Notes: generated by a model from the letters alone, not told the origin. A stretch of 64,000 nucleotides of DNA from Pseudorasbora parva (GCF_024679245.1 NC_090196.1:11700782-11764781); one strand, 5' to 3'. Shown: positions 1 through 45,785, counted from the first letter of the stretch. A program made the numbers and translations.

Positions 1-672
1 TGTTTTTATGTTTTTGATGTTTAATAGCCCTCGGAAGGAAACAACTGCTTCTTCTTAACTGTAGGGGGTGCTGTGCTTATAGATGTGTAAATGAGGGTGT
101 GCATCTGGTGTCATGGGGGAGGGGGGCACTTGGGAATATCTAAAATGACCTGGATCCCTCCTGCTTCGCTGACGGTTCCCTCTACACCGTCACCACTCAG
201 TGTGCATTCTGTGTAACGGGCTCAGGGTTTTATTTTTGGACTGCTATGGAGCCTGTGCCTTCCATTTGAAGGAAGGGGGAATAGTTGAACTTAACATGAG
301 TCTCCCGTTCTGACAGTCCAAGCTGGGACAAGCAGGCAGCCGCCGGACACCCCTGAACAGCAGACACACAGGTATAAAACCACAGAAGAACTGATTAAAA
401 TTTGATTTCTGTCCTCTGGTTATTATTATATGAATACCTTGTGTGGAAGTGCATGCCATGTCTGTCCTTTGGGAAAAGGCATTGACAGTTTGTAGCAGGC
501 TAACTTAACAGTCTGAAGGTTTCTGCATAAGGGAGTGTAAATATAACACAATGTAATTAAAAAATAGTACTACCACTATTTGTTTCAATGCAGCCATATT
601 TATATATGTCCTTGTCATTAAAATACATTTACTTATTTTCAAAGACATAATTCAGGCATGTTATCTTTACAG
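1..672. other. non-coding, no recognised feature
   Basis: No conserved coding segment or known repeat is recognised here. Short open frames on both strands have no protein-like composition. It may be part of the prr33 upstream region. Confidence 0.5.
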
Positions 673-718
673 GGGAACTTGTCTGAAGTGTCTTCAACTG
701 TCTTACAGTCATCTCTTG
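673..718 (+). other. candidate 5' untranslated exon of prr33
   Basis: A 46-base segment is preceded by a pyrimidine-rich stretch ending in ttatctttacag and followed by gtaagt, so it has good acceptor and donor sites on the strand of prr33. The prr33 coding exon begins just after its own acceptor at 2582, so at least one upstream non-coding exon must exist. This is the best-looking candidate, but only splice-site appearance supports it. Confidence 0.25.
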
Positions 719-1132
719 GTAAGTTTTTTTTAAGCACACACATACAAGTGTGCATATTGCCGTAGACTATATGTCATTACATGCACAATTACTTTTTTCC
801 AACAGGTGGTTGCTAAGAAGCAATTAGCTAGTGCATGATTTTACTGCTTTGCTATTCTTGCCCTTTCCTCTTTTGAACTTGCATCTTGGAAATTCTCCAA
901 ACTGCCCAGCCTACCAGGCCCTTAAAAGGATGATCTCCTCTTGTATGCGTCTCTCTGGGCTGGAGACTTCTTTTACAAGCTCTTACAGTTGGCCTACATT
1001 TGCACTATTACAAAAGATTAATATCTAAATAGTCTTTAAACAAGATACGTTTACTTATGATGCAGAAATAGCTTATGTTAAGAATTGTATGTATTTTATG
1101 TATAGAGAAAATATGTATTTATTCAGTGTTTC

Positions 1133-1192
<60 letters not shown>
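1133..1192. repeat. (TTA)n microsatellite
   Basis: About 20 uninterrupted TTA/ATT units. Confidence 0.95.
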
Positions 1193-2307
1193 TTAAGCAC
1201 AAATATAGGATTATATTCAGTTAAAAAAAAATTGTATTCTTATATTTTACCTCAAATGCTTATTAACCCAGGGGTTAATATCCATTATATCTATATTATT
1301 GCATAAATTAGTATTTCATGAATATGAATATTATTTAGTAATCCAGTATGAAAGAGCATAAAAGCAGCTTTTTGATATATGATCATAGGTTGTGCGTCAA
1401 CAGACACCACTGAATCTGATTGGTAGTAAATTTTCAGTGATTTATTATGTAATTTAATGTAGCTGTCCACCTATGGCTAAAGCAGTGACTGCCCCCAGAT
1501 CATTCGGCATTGGTTTACAGTGAGGGTGGAGTGTGACACCACACTCCGTGACAGAGAGCAAATTACTTGCTCATTCGCTTTCACCCTAAAATTAGGCCAA
1601 GGAGCCATCCTAGATGTGTTGTGGTAGTTTAGTGCATGTGTGCATACTTGTAAGAAACCATATCAAGTGAAAAATATTCTTTTTGCATTCTATTTGCATT
1701 TTAAACTTAGAATTAAGCAAAAATCGAAATTAAGAATCATACAAAATATCAAATTTATTGAAAATAAAAAGCTGTAATGGACTATAAATCACATTCTTCT
1801 TTTTTTGACCATGATACCATTGGGTAGAAACTAATTCCAGTGTTTAAAAAAAAAAAAAAAAAAGTGGTAAATTATGCAAAATGACAATAAAACAGAGATA
1901 AGAAAACCAATGTCATAAAATGTAACATACCAATGAGTAAAACAAAGATTGGCAATGGATTAAAAGACATGCAAATAATCTAGAATTTTAAAAAATATTT
2001 TTGGATTATTTTACTTTTCATCTACTTTTTTTTCTTTTTTAGTCTATGTAAATGTAACAATGTGACAGAGTATACGAATAGCATAGATAATCAATATGAC
2101 AACAGTCACACTTATATTCAGTTTATACTCATACATTGATAAATTTGGGCATAATATCAGCACAAATAAAATAAGGGAAAATAAAGGAATTTTGAGAATT
2201 TTTGCTTTTTACATTGTATGACAAACAGATTGCAAGAAAACAAAGCAAAACCTTGACATTAGAGCCACAAAAATCATAGACAGATAAGCACATACATTGT
2301 AATGTAA

Positions 2308-2310
<3 letters not shown>

Positions 2311-2348
<38 letters not shown>
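2311..2348. repeat. (TG)n microsatellite
   Basis: About 19 TG units, followed by degenerate TGAG units. Confidence 0.95.
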
Positions 2349-2350
<2 letters not shown>

Positions 2351-2596
2351 TGTGAGTGTGTGTTCTTGGTGAATCAAGAAAATATGTTATTGCTGAATTA
2401 AATTCTTCACAAGTCATTGCTGGATAATTCACCTGAAAGAAAAAGAAAACAACATTATTAGTGAAGAATGAAGCTGGTTTGCCAATTTCATTTAAAAAAA
2501 AAATATTTTCAGAATGGTTTGTAACTAATAATAGCAAAAACAATGTTCAAAGTACACAATATCTATTATTTATTTGTTTCAGGGGTTGGAGATTTT

Positions 2597-5500
2597 ATGG
2601 CTGACAATATCGGCAATGCTGCCCAGGCAGGCCTGCTTTCCCAGCAGTATCCACCACCTTTGCTTCCCAAACCTGGGAAAGAAAATGTCCGGCTCCAGAA
2701 ACTACTCAAGAAGACAGCAAAGAAAAAAGCTGCTGCCCAGACCTCACAACCATCGGTCCCCTTCCGCTCAAGCCTCTCTCCAGTAAATGAAGCAAGCCCT
2801 GACCTGGAGCACAGTGATCACTCAACTCCCCCTAAGACTCCAGAGACACCGTTGTATATTGGCATGGTACATCCACGTTTTAACGTCCGACCACTGTATC
2901 AGCATGTAGCATCCCCATATCCTCATCATAAAGGATTTACATATGGCAATACAGCAAGGTTTTCACCACAACCATATGTGGCTCTGGGCCACACCACTCC
3001 CCAACACCTAGCTCCAACAATTCCATACACAGCCTCACCAGTACCAGGACTTGACACACATGCTACAGCTCCAATCACTATTCTACAAACTGCACAAAGA
3101 GTGGAAGTCAGCTCAACTCTTACCACCCATGTAATTACCTCAAAAACTCCAAGCCCTCAGCCAACCATTTTGAATGTTTCTAGAACAACAAAACCATTGT
3201 TTGAAGTTCCTCAAATCACCAATTATACGGCAAAGTCAGCAGGTTTACTAATACCTTATGCATCACCAACAAGGAGTAAAACACCTACTGCTGAGTTATT
3301 GAGAGGCCCAACACCAACATTTGAGGTTAGAAGGATAGTGACACCAACAAAGGAAATAAGAGGCAGAACACCAACCAGAGAGATCAGAAGGGTTGCAACA
3401 CCAACATTTGAAATCAAGAGGATTACCCCAACTTCAGAAATTAAGAAAACCCAAACTCCAACTTCTGAAATCAAGAAAGAGACAAGTCCATCTTCTGAAA
3501 TGAAGAGGGTCAGTACTCCTGCTTCTGAGATTAAACGAAATGCAACACCGACACTCGAGATAAAACAAGGTACAACTCCAACACTTGAGGTAAAGGTGGT
3601 TGCAACACCAACTAGAGTAAAAACACCAACATATGACTTTACCTCAGCAAAAACACTTTCAGGGCGACCCAAGACACCCTCAGGTAAAGTGTCACGTGTT
3701 CGAGCATCTGTGATTGAGATTTCAAGACCAAATCCACTTTTATTTGCTGTTTCTCCTGTGCACATGGAGGGCAGAAGATCAAAAACGCCAACCTCAAGCT
3801 TGGCTGGGCCACATGATGAAACTCATAAAATTTCAAATCAGGTAAATAACACCAATGGTTCAGCAATATTACAAAATGGGGACATGGATGTCAAATTAAT
3901 TGAACCCTTAAAAGAAAAACAAGTTGTGGCCATTTCAGACAACCTATCAAAACTTGAGTCATCAAAGACAAAGATGCAAATACAGGAAAGTCCAAACCTT
4001 AATGGAAATGAACATCCAAAGCCTGAAACCCCAACAGCACCCAATATTGAACTTGCACAGGCTGGTTTTTCTTTAGTTGGCTATCAAAGGTCATTACCTA
4101 GAGCCACTCCATTTGCAGGTCAAAGACCCAAAACACCAACAGCAACAAAATCTCAAACAACATATTATGGATTAACTCCCACTGAATACGTTTCCCATGG
4201 AGGAATAAAGAGTTACTCACCCAGTTTTAGCATTTCTACACCAACTGTTTTACCAGGTGTAGAGGCAACTCCTCTTCCAAAACAGGAACCAGTAGTACCT
4301 CAACCTGAAGAAAATGTGACCATGACAATTGACAAGTCTGAGGCAAAGCCTAAAGAGCAGGGTGAAGTCCAGCCACCTCAGACTGTTGTTGTTCAAGATA
4401 AAAACGCTGCTGTGGCACCACCTCCAGACGTTCCAAAAGCAGCATCTTTGTCAGAAGCAAACTCTGTAGGGGACATTCCCAAGCAACCTGTACCAGAATT
4501 GAAAGCAAAAATTCCAACCATTGTGGTATCTGTAGCTGACACACCACAATCAGAAGCAAAAGCAGCGTCAATAAGTACTGTGACACCAAGAGTTAGAACT
4601 CCAACCTATGGATCGCCCAGACTTTCCCAAATGACACCAACCCCTCCAACTGTGCAGGAAGCTCCAAAACCTGATAGTAAGGCTGTGCCATTACCTGACC
4701 AAGACACAGGAAAACCAGCACTTCCAAAGCTGTCAGAAGGAAAAGTTAATGTTATAACAACCAAAGTACCAGAGAAGCCAACAGAGGCAAAAATGTCTTT
4801 GTTAGAGAGAATTAAGAAGCAGAATCTTGCATCTGCTTCTTCTGAAAAAGCCCCTGAAAAGGGAGAGGTGAAAGATGTGGTTAAGCTTGTGGCTAAAACT
4901 AAGGAAGACCAAAAGGACAGTGAAACAAAGGACACTGAACCTGAAAAGATTGAAAGTGGAGAGACAAAAGCTAGTACCCAAAAGATGATCAAGCCTACAG
5001 TGGAAAAGAAGGAGGAGGGTGAAGGCTCTTCCCTATCTGCAGAACCTCTCTTGAAGATGATGCAGAAACCAAAAGGCATGAAGTCAAAACTCAGTGGCTG
5101 GTCTCGCCTTAAGAAACACATGGTGGTCGAAGCAGAGGAACCCAAGTTTCCAGAGGCAGATCCTGGGTCAAAGAAAGAATTCCCTGCCAGCACTGATCAC
5201 AATACAAGTGAAGAGCAAAATAAGTCTGAAGACGAAGATAAGGTTATTGAAAGCCAGGACAGTAAAGACTCCCCTAGGGCAACAAAAATGTGGGATGCTG
5301 TCCTCTTCCAAATGTTCTCCACCAAAGAGAACATAATACAACAAATTGAAGCCAATAAAACCGAGGAGCAAAAGAAGATGGAGGCAGAACAGAAGACGGA
5401 TAAAGAGATTCCATCATTTGCGCATCGCCTGCCAGTTCTCCTGTACAGCCCGCGGTTTGATGCCAGGCGACTAAGAGAGGCAGCTTCTCGACCAGCAACA

Positions 5501-5599
5501 AAGATTGCAACAGTTTTTGAAATGGGACTGATAGGCCGCAAAAATAAAGATGAAGAACCAAAAGACTTTAATAGAACAGCTAAAGGCTTCAGTTCTTAA
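2597..5599 (+). CDS. prr33: proline-rich protein 33-like (PRR33), single coding exon
   Basis: An uninterrupted 1000-codon frame. The start is the ATG (MADNIG...) 14 bases after an acceptor ending at 2582; an earlier in-frame ATG at 2543 lies before that acceptor and is rejected. Features in order: a basic stretch ([12 protein letters not shown], about 33-45); P/T/S-rich sequence with an [10 protein letters not shown] motif near 95; a tandem array at about 230-350 of roughly 11 units shaped TPTxEI(K/R)(K/R); scattered KTPT motifs; a charged K/E/P-rich segment; and three denser blocks near the C-terminus ([11 protein letters not shown] near 831, [10 protein letters not shown] near 897, [20 protein letters not shown] near 943). 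No signal peptide or membrane segment is seen, so it is probably intracellular and largely disordered. Assignment to PRR33 rests on the C-terminal blocks as I recall the family and on linkage to lsp1. The family's molecular function is not established, and fish copies are much longer than mammalian ones. Confidence 0.72.
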   Translation: MADNIGNAAQAGLLSQQYPPPLLPKPGKENVRLQKLLKKTAKKKAAAQTSQPSVPFRSSLSPVNEASPDLEHSDHSTPPKTPETPLYIGMVHPRFNVRPLYQHVASPYPHHKGFTYGNTARFSPQPYVALGHTTPQHLAPTIPYTASPVPGLDTHATAPITILQTAQRVEVSSTLTTHVITSKTPSPQPTILNVSRTTKPLFEVPQITNYTAKSAGLLIPYASPTRSKTPTAELLRGPTPTFEVRRIVTPTKEIRGRTPTREIRRVATPTFEIKRITPTSEIKKTQTPTSEIKKETSPSSEMKRVSTPASEIKRNATPTLEIKQGTTPTLEVKVVATPTRVKTPTYDFTSAKTLSGRPKTPSGKVSRVRASVIEISRPNPLLFAVSPVHMEGRRSKTPTSSLAGPHDETHKISNQVNNTNGSAILQNGDMDVKLIEPLKEKQVVAISDNLSKLESSKTKMQIQESPNLNGNEHPKPETPTAPNIELAQAGFSLVGYQRSLPRATPFAGQRPKTPTATKSQTTYYGLTPTEYVSHGGIKSYSPSFSISTPTVLPGVEATPLPKQEPVVPQPEENVTMTIDKSEAKPKEQGEVQPPQTVVVQDKNAAVAPPPDVPKAASLSEANSVGDIPKQPVPELKAKIPTIVVSVADTPQSEAKAASISTVTPRVRTPTYGSPRLSQMTPTPPTVQEAPKPDSKAVPLPDQDTGKPALPKLSEGKVNVITTKVPEKPTEAKMSLLERIKKQNLASASSEKAPEKGEVKDVVKLVAKTKEDQKDSETKDTEPEKIESGETKASTQKMIKPTVEKKEEGEGSSLSAEPLLKMMQKPKGMKSKLSGWSRLKKHMVVEAEEPKFPEADPGSKKEFPASTDHNTSEEQNKSEDEDKVIESQDSKDSPRATKMWDAVLFQMFSTKENIIQQIEANKTEEQKKMEAEQKTDKEIPSFAHRLPVLLYSPRFDARRLREAASRPATKIATVFEMGLIGRKNKDEEPKDFNRTAKGFSS
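3307..3640 (+). repeat. prr33: coding tandem repeat in prr33 (TPTxEIKR units)
   Basis: About 11 degenerate units of 9 to 11 codons, each with a Thr-Pro-Thr/Ser core, a Glu-Ile/Val pair and a basic pair. The DNA of successive units has diverged while the protein pattern stays clear, which suggests selection on the peptide rather than very recent DNA slippage. Confidence 0.85.
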
Positions 5600-6644
5600 A
5601 CCACTGACATATAGCTGGATAACATATAAATAATAGGCAAATATGTTGTTAGCTGTCATTGCATTAGTAGAGTTCTGTTTATTATCTAACCCAATTCTTT
5701 ACATAAAACTTTACATTTTATAACTTTATAACAGGTCAGTTGGCAAGTAAACTAAGTGACTATCTGTCAAATGCACAATAACTGTTTTGCAGTACTAAAG
5801 TAATTGCCCACTTGACAAGTGGCATTAGCCATTTAAGCTTATAAGAATAGTGAATAAAGGAAACAAAACTTTTAAATTTAAGCTTTTTGCTTATGACTTT
5901 CAAAGCTTATCTTGCCATCCTTATAAGCATGTTAAATATGGTAATATTTGGATAATACTTACATCCCTGAACATCCTGAATCAAAAATAAAAATAAATAT
6001 TATGACTGCCGCAAGACACAAAATCTAAGAAAAAAATCAAGAAAGTGTTTTTGGGTAAGAAAATGTGAAGTGCAGTTTAAGTCATCTAAAAATATAAAGT
6101 TAACTTACATAATTATTTTTTTTAGCAACTTTTTAAAAGTTAAAACAATACAAAAAATACAGCCAAATGGTGCTTAATGAAGGATATAATTTATGGAAAT
6201 TTGCAGACAAATTCTTTGTAAATACAAGCCATAAATTTTGTAATTCTTCTTGTCGATTATTTAAAGATAACATGGTTTCAAGGCCAAGGGACAAATATTG
6301 TATGCTATTGTATGTTTTTCAAAGAGTATATGGACAATTGAGTGCAAGTTTTAAGTGGGTGGGCAAAGTAGAACTGGTTAGCTGTCGAAGAAAGAATTAA
6401 GAGATAATATAAGAAAGATGTATACAGTAAGTATGCTAAGTTTTGGAATTTGTTCTAAGCCTTATTAGTCCTGAAAGAAAGGCATGGCGCACTCTGCAGA
6501 TTGCATACTTGGTGCTCAGTGTTGACAAGTAGCTTTCACTGATGGAGCCCTAAAATGCTCTGGCTGCTTCCATGTGAATAACAGTGAATGCTGATTGTCA
6601 ACTCATGCATGTTCTCGATTCAGGCTTAGGTAATGTTAAGTTTG

Positions 6645-6687
<43 letters not shown>

Positions 6688-8160
6688 ATGTTTGTATTTT
6701 GTTGCAGGAACTGTCAGACTGAGAATATTTTCTCTTTACTGAGAGTAATGTGTATAATGCTTTGCATTCTAAGCTGCACTGTACTTTATTTTATATATTT
6801 TTTTTAATAAAATACCTGTTTTAGAATATTATTTTATTATTATTTATTTGTATGACCACTTTTATAACACTAGCCATTGAATGAAACATTTGCATTGTGG
6901 TAGCAGCTTGCTGTGATTTGTTTGAGATATATGTGTCAATTTTATGATCAAATAGTATCATATATCACATAGCACATGTCAACAAAAACAAACCCTGACT
7001 TCGTTTGTGCTCCCACAGGGTTTTTTTTTTTTTTTTTTTTTGCCATTTTTATTTGCAGAATCATATTGAGTTATTCAAAGTGGTCATGAATACAGAAATC
7101 AAATTTCCGTTGATCTTTTGGCATGTTAGAGGTTATTCTACTATAAAAACATCCTGAAAATGTCCATACTTAAAATGTACTTGTTGGTCCAATAATTTTA
7201 TTGAGACCAAGCTCTGAAAATGACTTATTTCGGGTTTGGTCACATTATGATGCAATACTGTCTTGCAAAAAACAGTCGTTCAAAATTTTTTAGATCAATG
7301 CCTACTTCTACATAATAATATATTGGCCCTGCCCACTGAACACTCATTTTTTTTTTTGCAAATATTACTTCTGTATGGGTACAAAAGCCTGTCACAGTAC
7401 TTTTAAAAGGGCATCTTTGTACCTTTTTTACCTTCAAGGTACATATTGCTACTCTAAGGTACTAATGTGGTACTAAAAGGATCCTAATAGGAAAGTAGCC
7501 TTGATAATTATTTTCAGTTATGAGAATGTCTTTTTTTATGTTCGGTACATTTCACTATGCAAACTTTGCAAGCAGATTTTAACTGTAATATATGGACCCA
7601 ACTCTAATGCCACAACAAGTAACCATGCAATTCCAATACCTGATGTGACCAGTGATTTCTGATTCAGCTACAGTCAGACATTCTTTGTCTTAAAATAGTT
7701 TATTGCTTTTTATGCGTCAGTAAATCAAGACAGTGACTAAATGGTCAACTTCATATTGTTTCTCTTAGTAGCATGAAAATTATGTTATTTAAATTTTGAT
7801 TATATAGAAAGCGATCAAAGAAACCTCCCTTTATAATCACTGGTCCTGTCAATCACACAACGCAAGTTTATCAGTGACTGATTTTAAAGGGAGTTTGGGC
7901 GCAAGACCAGAACTCAATAATGCTATCTACACTGCACAGTTAATCTATTATTTAAATCGTGTTTGCACTGTTGGTTATGATGAAATAATTTGTGAGAGTG
8001 CAGAAATCGAGTAATTACGAGATTACTGCTTTCATGCACTCAACAGACATGTCTGTCATCGGCTACAATGCTTGCTCATCACTGCAACCTTTCATGCCAC
8101 AGGAGTAGATATGAATTTAATTAAGTGAATGAATTAACATTTTTCACAATCTCGACAGCT
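5600..8160. other. intergenic region and prr33 3' UTR
   Basis: AT-rich sequence between two convergent genes, with a 30-base poly-T tract at 6656-6685 and another T tract at 7021-7041. No coding sequence or RNA gene is recognised. Confidence 0.55.
5853..5858 (+). promoter_or_regulatory. candidate polyadenylation signal of prr33
   Basis: AATAAA 254 bases after the prr33 stop codon. A second AATAAA at 6806-6811 is an alternative that would give a 3' UTR of about 1.2 kb. Confidence 0.4.
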
Positions 8161-8161
8161 G

Positions 8162-9180
8162 TACAACCCCAATTTAAAAAAAAGTCAGGGAACAGAAAAA
8201 CAGAATGCAGTGATTTGTAAATCTCATAAACCAATCTTATCAAAATAGAACATAGAAAACATATCAACTATTTAAATTTACCATTTTAAGACGTTTTTGT
8301 GTGTGTATTTTAATTGGCCGCAACAACAAAAAAAGCTGGGATGGGGGCAAAAAAGGCTGAAAAAGGCAAAAAAGAAAAGTAAGTGTTACCAAAAAGAAAC
8401 AGCTGGGGGAACATTTTGCAACTATTAAGGTTAATTGGCAACAGGTCAGTAACATGATTGGGTATTAAAATAGTAAGGGTATATAAATAGTATAGTAAAA
8501 ATAGACAGAACAGTAAAGATGGGCAGATGTTCACCAATCTGTGAAAAACTGCATCTACAAATTGGATTCAATTTCAGGTTTATGTTCCTCAATGTCAAAT
8601 TGCAAAGACTCATCATCAAAAGATTTAGAGAATCTATAGGGAAATCTATGTGCTCAAGGGACAAGGGATGAAAACTGATATTGGAAGCCTGTGATCTTTA
8701 GGTGATCTTTAGGCACATCTGGAAAGGCAGCATCAATGCACAGGTTTTAGAGTGTATAATTCCATCCAGATGATGTCTTTTTTAGAGAAGTCCTTGCATA
8801 TTTTAGCTAGATAATTCTAAACAACATACTGCATCTATTACAACAGCATGACTCAGACGTAGAAGAGTTCGGGTGCTGAACTGGAGACCTTTCATCAACT
8901 AAAAGAATTTTCATGAAACAAAAAATACGACAAAGAAGTACAGTTCTTAGTGGCAAGAATCCTTTATCAGACACGATTGGGACAACATTCTTCTCCCGAA
9001 ACTCCAGCAACTGTCTCCCCAGTTCCCAGACAAGAGGGGATGCTACACAGTGGCAAACATGGCCCTCAAATGGCCATCAACTTTAAAATGACCTTATTTT
9101 TTTACCTTACAATTGTACATTTCCTCGGTTTAAACATTTGCTGTTTTCTATCTTCTATTGTAAACAAATTTGGGATTCTT
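8162..9180. mobile_element. degraded DNA transposon relic (copy 1)
   Basis: The left end begins acaaccccaattt, a terminal pattern I recall from a common fish DNA repeat. The right end (about 9031-9180) shares a run of similarity with 10737-10890, including gggatgctacacagtgg, tgtacatttcctc and ggtttaaacatttg. Fragments of former coding sequence lie between about 8500 and 9030 but are broken by stops in all frames. The superfamily is not assigned. Confidence 0.55.
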
Positions 9181-9306
9181 GGAATATGCAAAGATGCTAA
9201 CCAATCATAGAAGTAGGCATTTACATTGACGTCTCACAGCAGACACGCTCCTTCCAAAACAGCGTTCCAAAATTAGGGGGCTGAAGTCATGGTAGAAAAA
9301 TTCCCT

Positions 9307-9312
9307 TTTATT
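9307..9312 (-). promoter_or_regulatory. candidate polyadenylation signal of lsp1
   Basis: AATAAA on the minus strand about 105 bases after the lsp1 stop codon. Confidence 0.5.
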
Positions 9313-9416
9313 TCTTAATTATGCCAATTATACTAACATTATAAGTGCACCTCAGGAAACAAAATAATAATAAATAAATAAAACATTACCCCACATGTTC
9401 TCACAAGGAGTAATTT

Positions 9417-42520
<33,104 letters not shown>

Positions 42521-43028
42521 TGTTCTTTCTTCTCCGAACTTCTGTTTTTTTGGGGGGGTGGATGTTTTGAATTCCGTGGAATCTGATTCACAAAGACTCC
42601 CTCGCGCTCTTTCCCTGGACGCTCAGCTTCTGAGGAGAGATCCACGCGGCACTCGGTCTCGTCTCAGAGACTGGCTTTAGTCACACACTGTCCCCTCCTC
42701 CTCTCCTCTCCTCTCCTCCCTCTGTTTTTTTTTTCTCTTTCCTGCATGTGGTTCTCATTGAGAGAGCCCAGACCATAACCTAACATCTTTTCCCCCTCCT
42801 TTTCCCTCTTTTCCAGGGTCATGTGGTCGTCCCAGGGGAAAATGTAAGTTGATACCCCCCACCCCATGCTATGAATCCAGCCCCCCACATGACCCCCGTC
42901 CCAAACCCAGAATTCAGCCTTTCTTATACACTGTTTACATTGGTAACAAAGCTCTCAGACATGCTTACAAACAAACAAACTTCTTCCTATTGTTTTCTCA
43001 TATCATTGCAGTATCAGTCATTCTTGAT
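42521..43028 (-). promoter_or_regulatory. lsp1 5' UTR and presumed promoter region
   Basis: Lies directly upstream of the lsp1 start codon. A CCTCT-rich tract at 42690-42720 (GAGGAGAGG on the gene strand) is the main feature. No clear TATA box or CpG island is seen, so the start of transcription is unplaced; an upstream non-coding exon is possible. Confidence 0.35.
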
Positions 43029-43165
43029 AATGACACAATTACACTACTGTTCAAAAGTTTTTTGAAATAAATGAATACTTTTATTCAGCAAGGAGACATT
43101 CAATTAATCAAATGTGTCAGCAAAGACATTTATGATGTTACAAAAGATCTATTTCAAATCAGTAA
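43029..43165. mobile_element. MITE fragment (ctactgttcaaaagttt family)
   Basis: Left part reads acactactgttcaaaagttttttg...cttttattcagcaagga...gacatttatgatgttacaaaag, the family also seen at 63090-63900. Confidence 0.6.
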
Positions 43166-43172
43166 GTTTTTT

Positions 43173-43315
43173 TCAAAATTAGGAGAGTTTTTGCTTAAAA
43201 TAAGCACAATAATCTGCCAGTGGGGTAAACAAAATAATCTTGTTTTAAGATTATTTTGCTTACCCCACTGGCAGATTATTTATCTTATTTTAAGCAAAAA
43301 CTCTCTTAATTTTGA
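43173..43315. mobile_element. 143-base hairpin MITE
   Basis: Reads tcaaaattaggagagttttt ... cagtggggtaa at the left and the inverted ttaccccactggcag ... ctctcttaattttga at the right. Almost the whole element is one stem of about 60 bp with a few mismatches. Confidence 0.88.
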
Positions 43316-43510
43316 GTTATATTTTTCCCAAAACAAGACAAAATTTTTTACTTGTCTAGTAAATGTTTCCTAATGTAAGATTTTTTTGAAATTTTGAATA
43401 GAAACGAGACAAAAATACTAAGTAAGAAAAGCATTTTTTTGCAGTAAATAATCCGGAAAAAATATATATAACGTTTCCATAAGAATATGAAGCAGGTCAA
43501 CTGCTGAAAA

Positions 43511-44402
43511 TTAAAGGGGGGGTGAAACGCTGTTTCATGCATACTGAGCTTTTTACACTGTTAAAGACTTGGATTCCCATCCTAAACATTGACAAAGTTT
43601 CAAAAACTAATGTTGGACGTTTGATGGAGTATTTCTGTGTCAAAAATACTCCTTCCGGTTTCTCACAAGTTTCGGAGAGTTTTTTTCCGAGTATGGCTCG
43701 GCTTGACGTTAATAGAGCGGAAGGTCCTTGTATGGGCCGTACGGGCTCTTCTCCCAGAGCGAGAGAGGAAATGCACGCCCGTAAACACTCGCTCAGCTGA
43801 AGATCCACTCGTCCGTGAACACTTATGTCGCGCACCACGCTCCACTTTATTCCTATGGGTGACATCAAACGACTTCAATGCTTCAGCACAGCATTCCGGG
43901 AAGGCAGCGCTGCATTTGAACCGATTTGAACGCAGAAATGACGGGAAGCTTCACAACATCGCTTCAGTCGCGTTGCAAAGTGGATCTCCACCGTTGCTGT
44001 CACAGGACTTTACCAAATAATACCAAAGAAGTGTGTTTTTGACGGAGCGGTCCCAGCGATAAAGGTTCGGTCCTGCTTTGGAAGCAGTCGGTGAGTAAAA
44101 CTGCTTCAAATGTCTCTGCTGTTGGCTATCGTCACGTGAGTAAACATCAGTAAACGACACGATCGCTTCTCCACGAGTTTCTCCACGCTTGAGGACGTCA
44201 CCGTTTTGCGCGCTCGTCATTCTTTAGCTCCGCCCACACGAAACGCCTCCAGGCGCTCAGTTTTTTCTGGAAAGACTCGGTACAGCCCATATTTCTTTTA
44301 TAAATATAATAAAACTAAAGACTTTTCTGAGATATGAAGGATGCAATACTACTCTATAGGTACTCAAGATTGACATGAGATTGACTGAAACTGAGTGTTT
44401 CA
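43511..44402. mobile_element. CpG-rich TIR MITE, 892 bases
   Basis: Left end ttaaagggggggtgaaacgctgtttca and right end tgaaactgagtgtttca form imperfect inverted ends. The interior (43640-44270) is much richer in G+C and CpG than the surroundings. Its open frames on both strands overlap each other and look like no known protein. Confidence 0.65.
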
Positions 44403-45356
44403 AAAAAACAGTTATTTTTTTATTGTAACACTCTTTCACAATATTATATTTTTTCTGCATTTTCATAAAAAATAAAAAAAACGCAGCCATGGTGAGATTA
44501 AGAGTTTCAGATTTAGAGACTTTCAAACATAAAAAATCGTAAAAACCTCAAAATTTTGAAAAATAATGTTTCCTCACCTCTGCCTAAGTAATGTTGCCTC
44601 CGATTCTGATTTTTAATGAAACAGATTTTATCTTTTTGTTATATGAAGGTCAACATCAAAACTGTCTTGGAAACTTTTTATTACATTACATTTCCATTTG
44701 TGCATTTAGCATTTTTTGCAAAAAAAAATAATATTTTATTTTATTTATAGTTTATTTAATTGTTTTATTCTTGTCTCAGGCCCAAACCTTCAAACAAAAT
44801 TATGACAAAATATGTTTATTAATCATTACCAATGAAGCTGCAGATTTGTCAAAGTATGCGCATATGTGTGAAATAGTTGTGTTTTTAGGATAGTGAAATT
44901 AAATGATAATACCTTTTATCAAGACAAAGAGTCAGCAGTTTTATTCCAAAAATGTTTAAAAGGTCATTTCCACCACATAATACTAAACACAAAGAAGGAT
45001 TTGAGATGTGGTTTAAGTGGCATTATGTTGAAAATATTCATTATTAAAAAAGGAAAGTCAAGAGGGCCAAAATACACACATTTTAAGAAACACAATTACT
45101 GGGGTTTTCAAACGAAGTTTCAAAAGAATTTTTTTTAACGAGTGACTACTTAGAATGTGTTTTTTTATATATATTTGTGACCCATGAGCACAAAAGTTGC
45201 ACGGGTATATTTCTATCAGTAGCCAACAATACATTGAATGGATCACAATTATCAACTTTTCTTTTATGCCAAAAATCATTTGCATATTAGGTAAAGATCA
45301 TGTTCCATGAAGATATTAATACGTTTCCTACCATAATTTATTATTAGTAGGAAAAC
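44403..45356. other. intergenic, no recognised feature
   Basis: AT-rich sequence; no gene or clear repeat is recognised. Confidence 0.5.
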
Positions 45357-45785
45357 TTTAAAGGGTTAGATCACCCAAAAATAAAATTGGTGTCATTAAT
45401 GACTCACCCTAATGTCGTTCTTCACCCGTAAGACCTCCGTTCATCTTCAGAACACAGTTTAAGATATTTTATATTTTAGTCAAAGAGCTTTCTGTTCCTC
45501 CATTGAATGCATGTACGGTATACTGTTCCTTTCCAGAAAGGGAATAAAAACATCATCAAAGTAATCCATATGTGACCTCAGATGGTTTATTAGAATCTCT
45601 TGAAGCATCGAAAAAAAACGTTTTGGTCCAAAAATAGCAAAAACTACGACTTTATTCAGCATTGTCTTCTCTTCCGGGTTTGTTTTCAATCCTCAAACAA
45701 AGATTTGAACTGTTATGAATCAGTGTATTGATCTATGATTCGGATTTTGTGTCAAACTGCTGAAATTACACGACATTGGTGTGTC
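45357..45785. mobile_element. half copy of the palindromic MITE at 62229-63017
   Basis: Shares the order of blocks: aaagggttagatcaccca, ttaatgactcaccctaatgtcgttc, gtaagacctccgttcatc, ggtccaaaaatagc, cgactttattcagcattgtcttctcttcc. The second arm is missing. Confidence 0.8.

Larger units (their letters stand above)
719..2582. other. non-coding region, probable 5' intron of prr33
   Basis: AT-rich sequence containing a (TTA)n array and a (TG)n array and no convincing coding segment. It ends in ttatttgtttcag, a good acceptor directly before the prr33 coding exon, so at least its right part is probably intron. Confidence 0.5.

Noticed and set aside
2543..2596. Upstream in-frame ATG that would add 18 residues to prr33
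   Set aside because: It lies before a strong splice acceptor ending at 2582, so it is intronic; the first ATG after the acceptor is used.
3256..3765. Minus-strand open frame of 169 codons across prr33, and a similar one at 4606-5193
   Set aside because: They are antisense shadows of the prr33 coding exon; the repeated pattern merely mirrors the TPTxEIKR array.
43522..44220. Several overlapping open frames on both strands in the CpG-rich MITE
   Set aside because: They arise from GC-rich sequence with few stops; they overlap each other, resemble no family, and the region has transposon ends.
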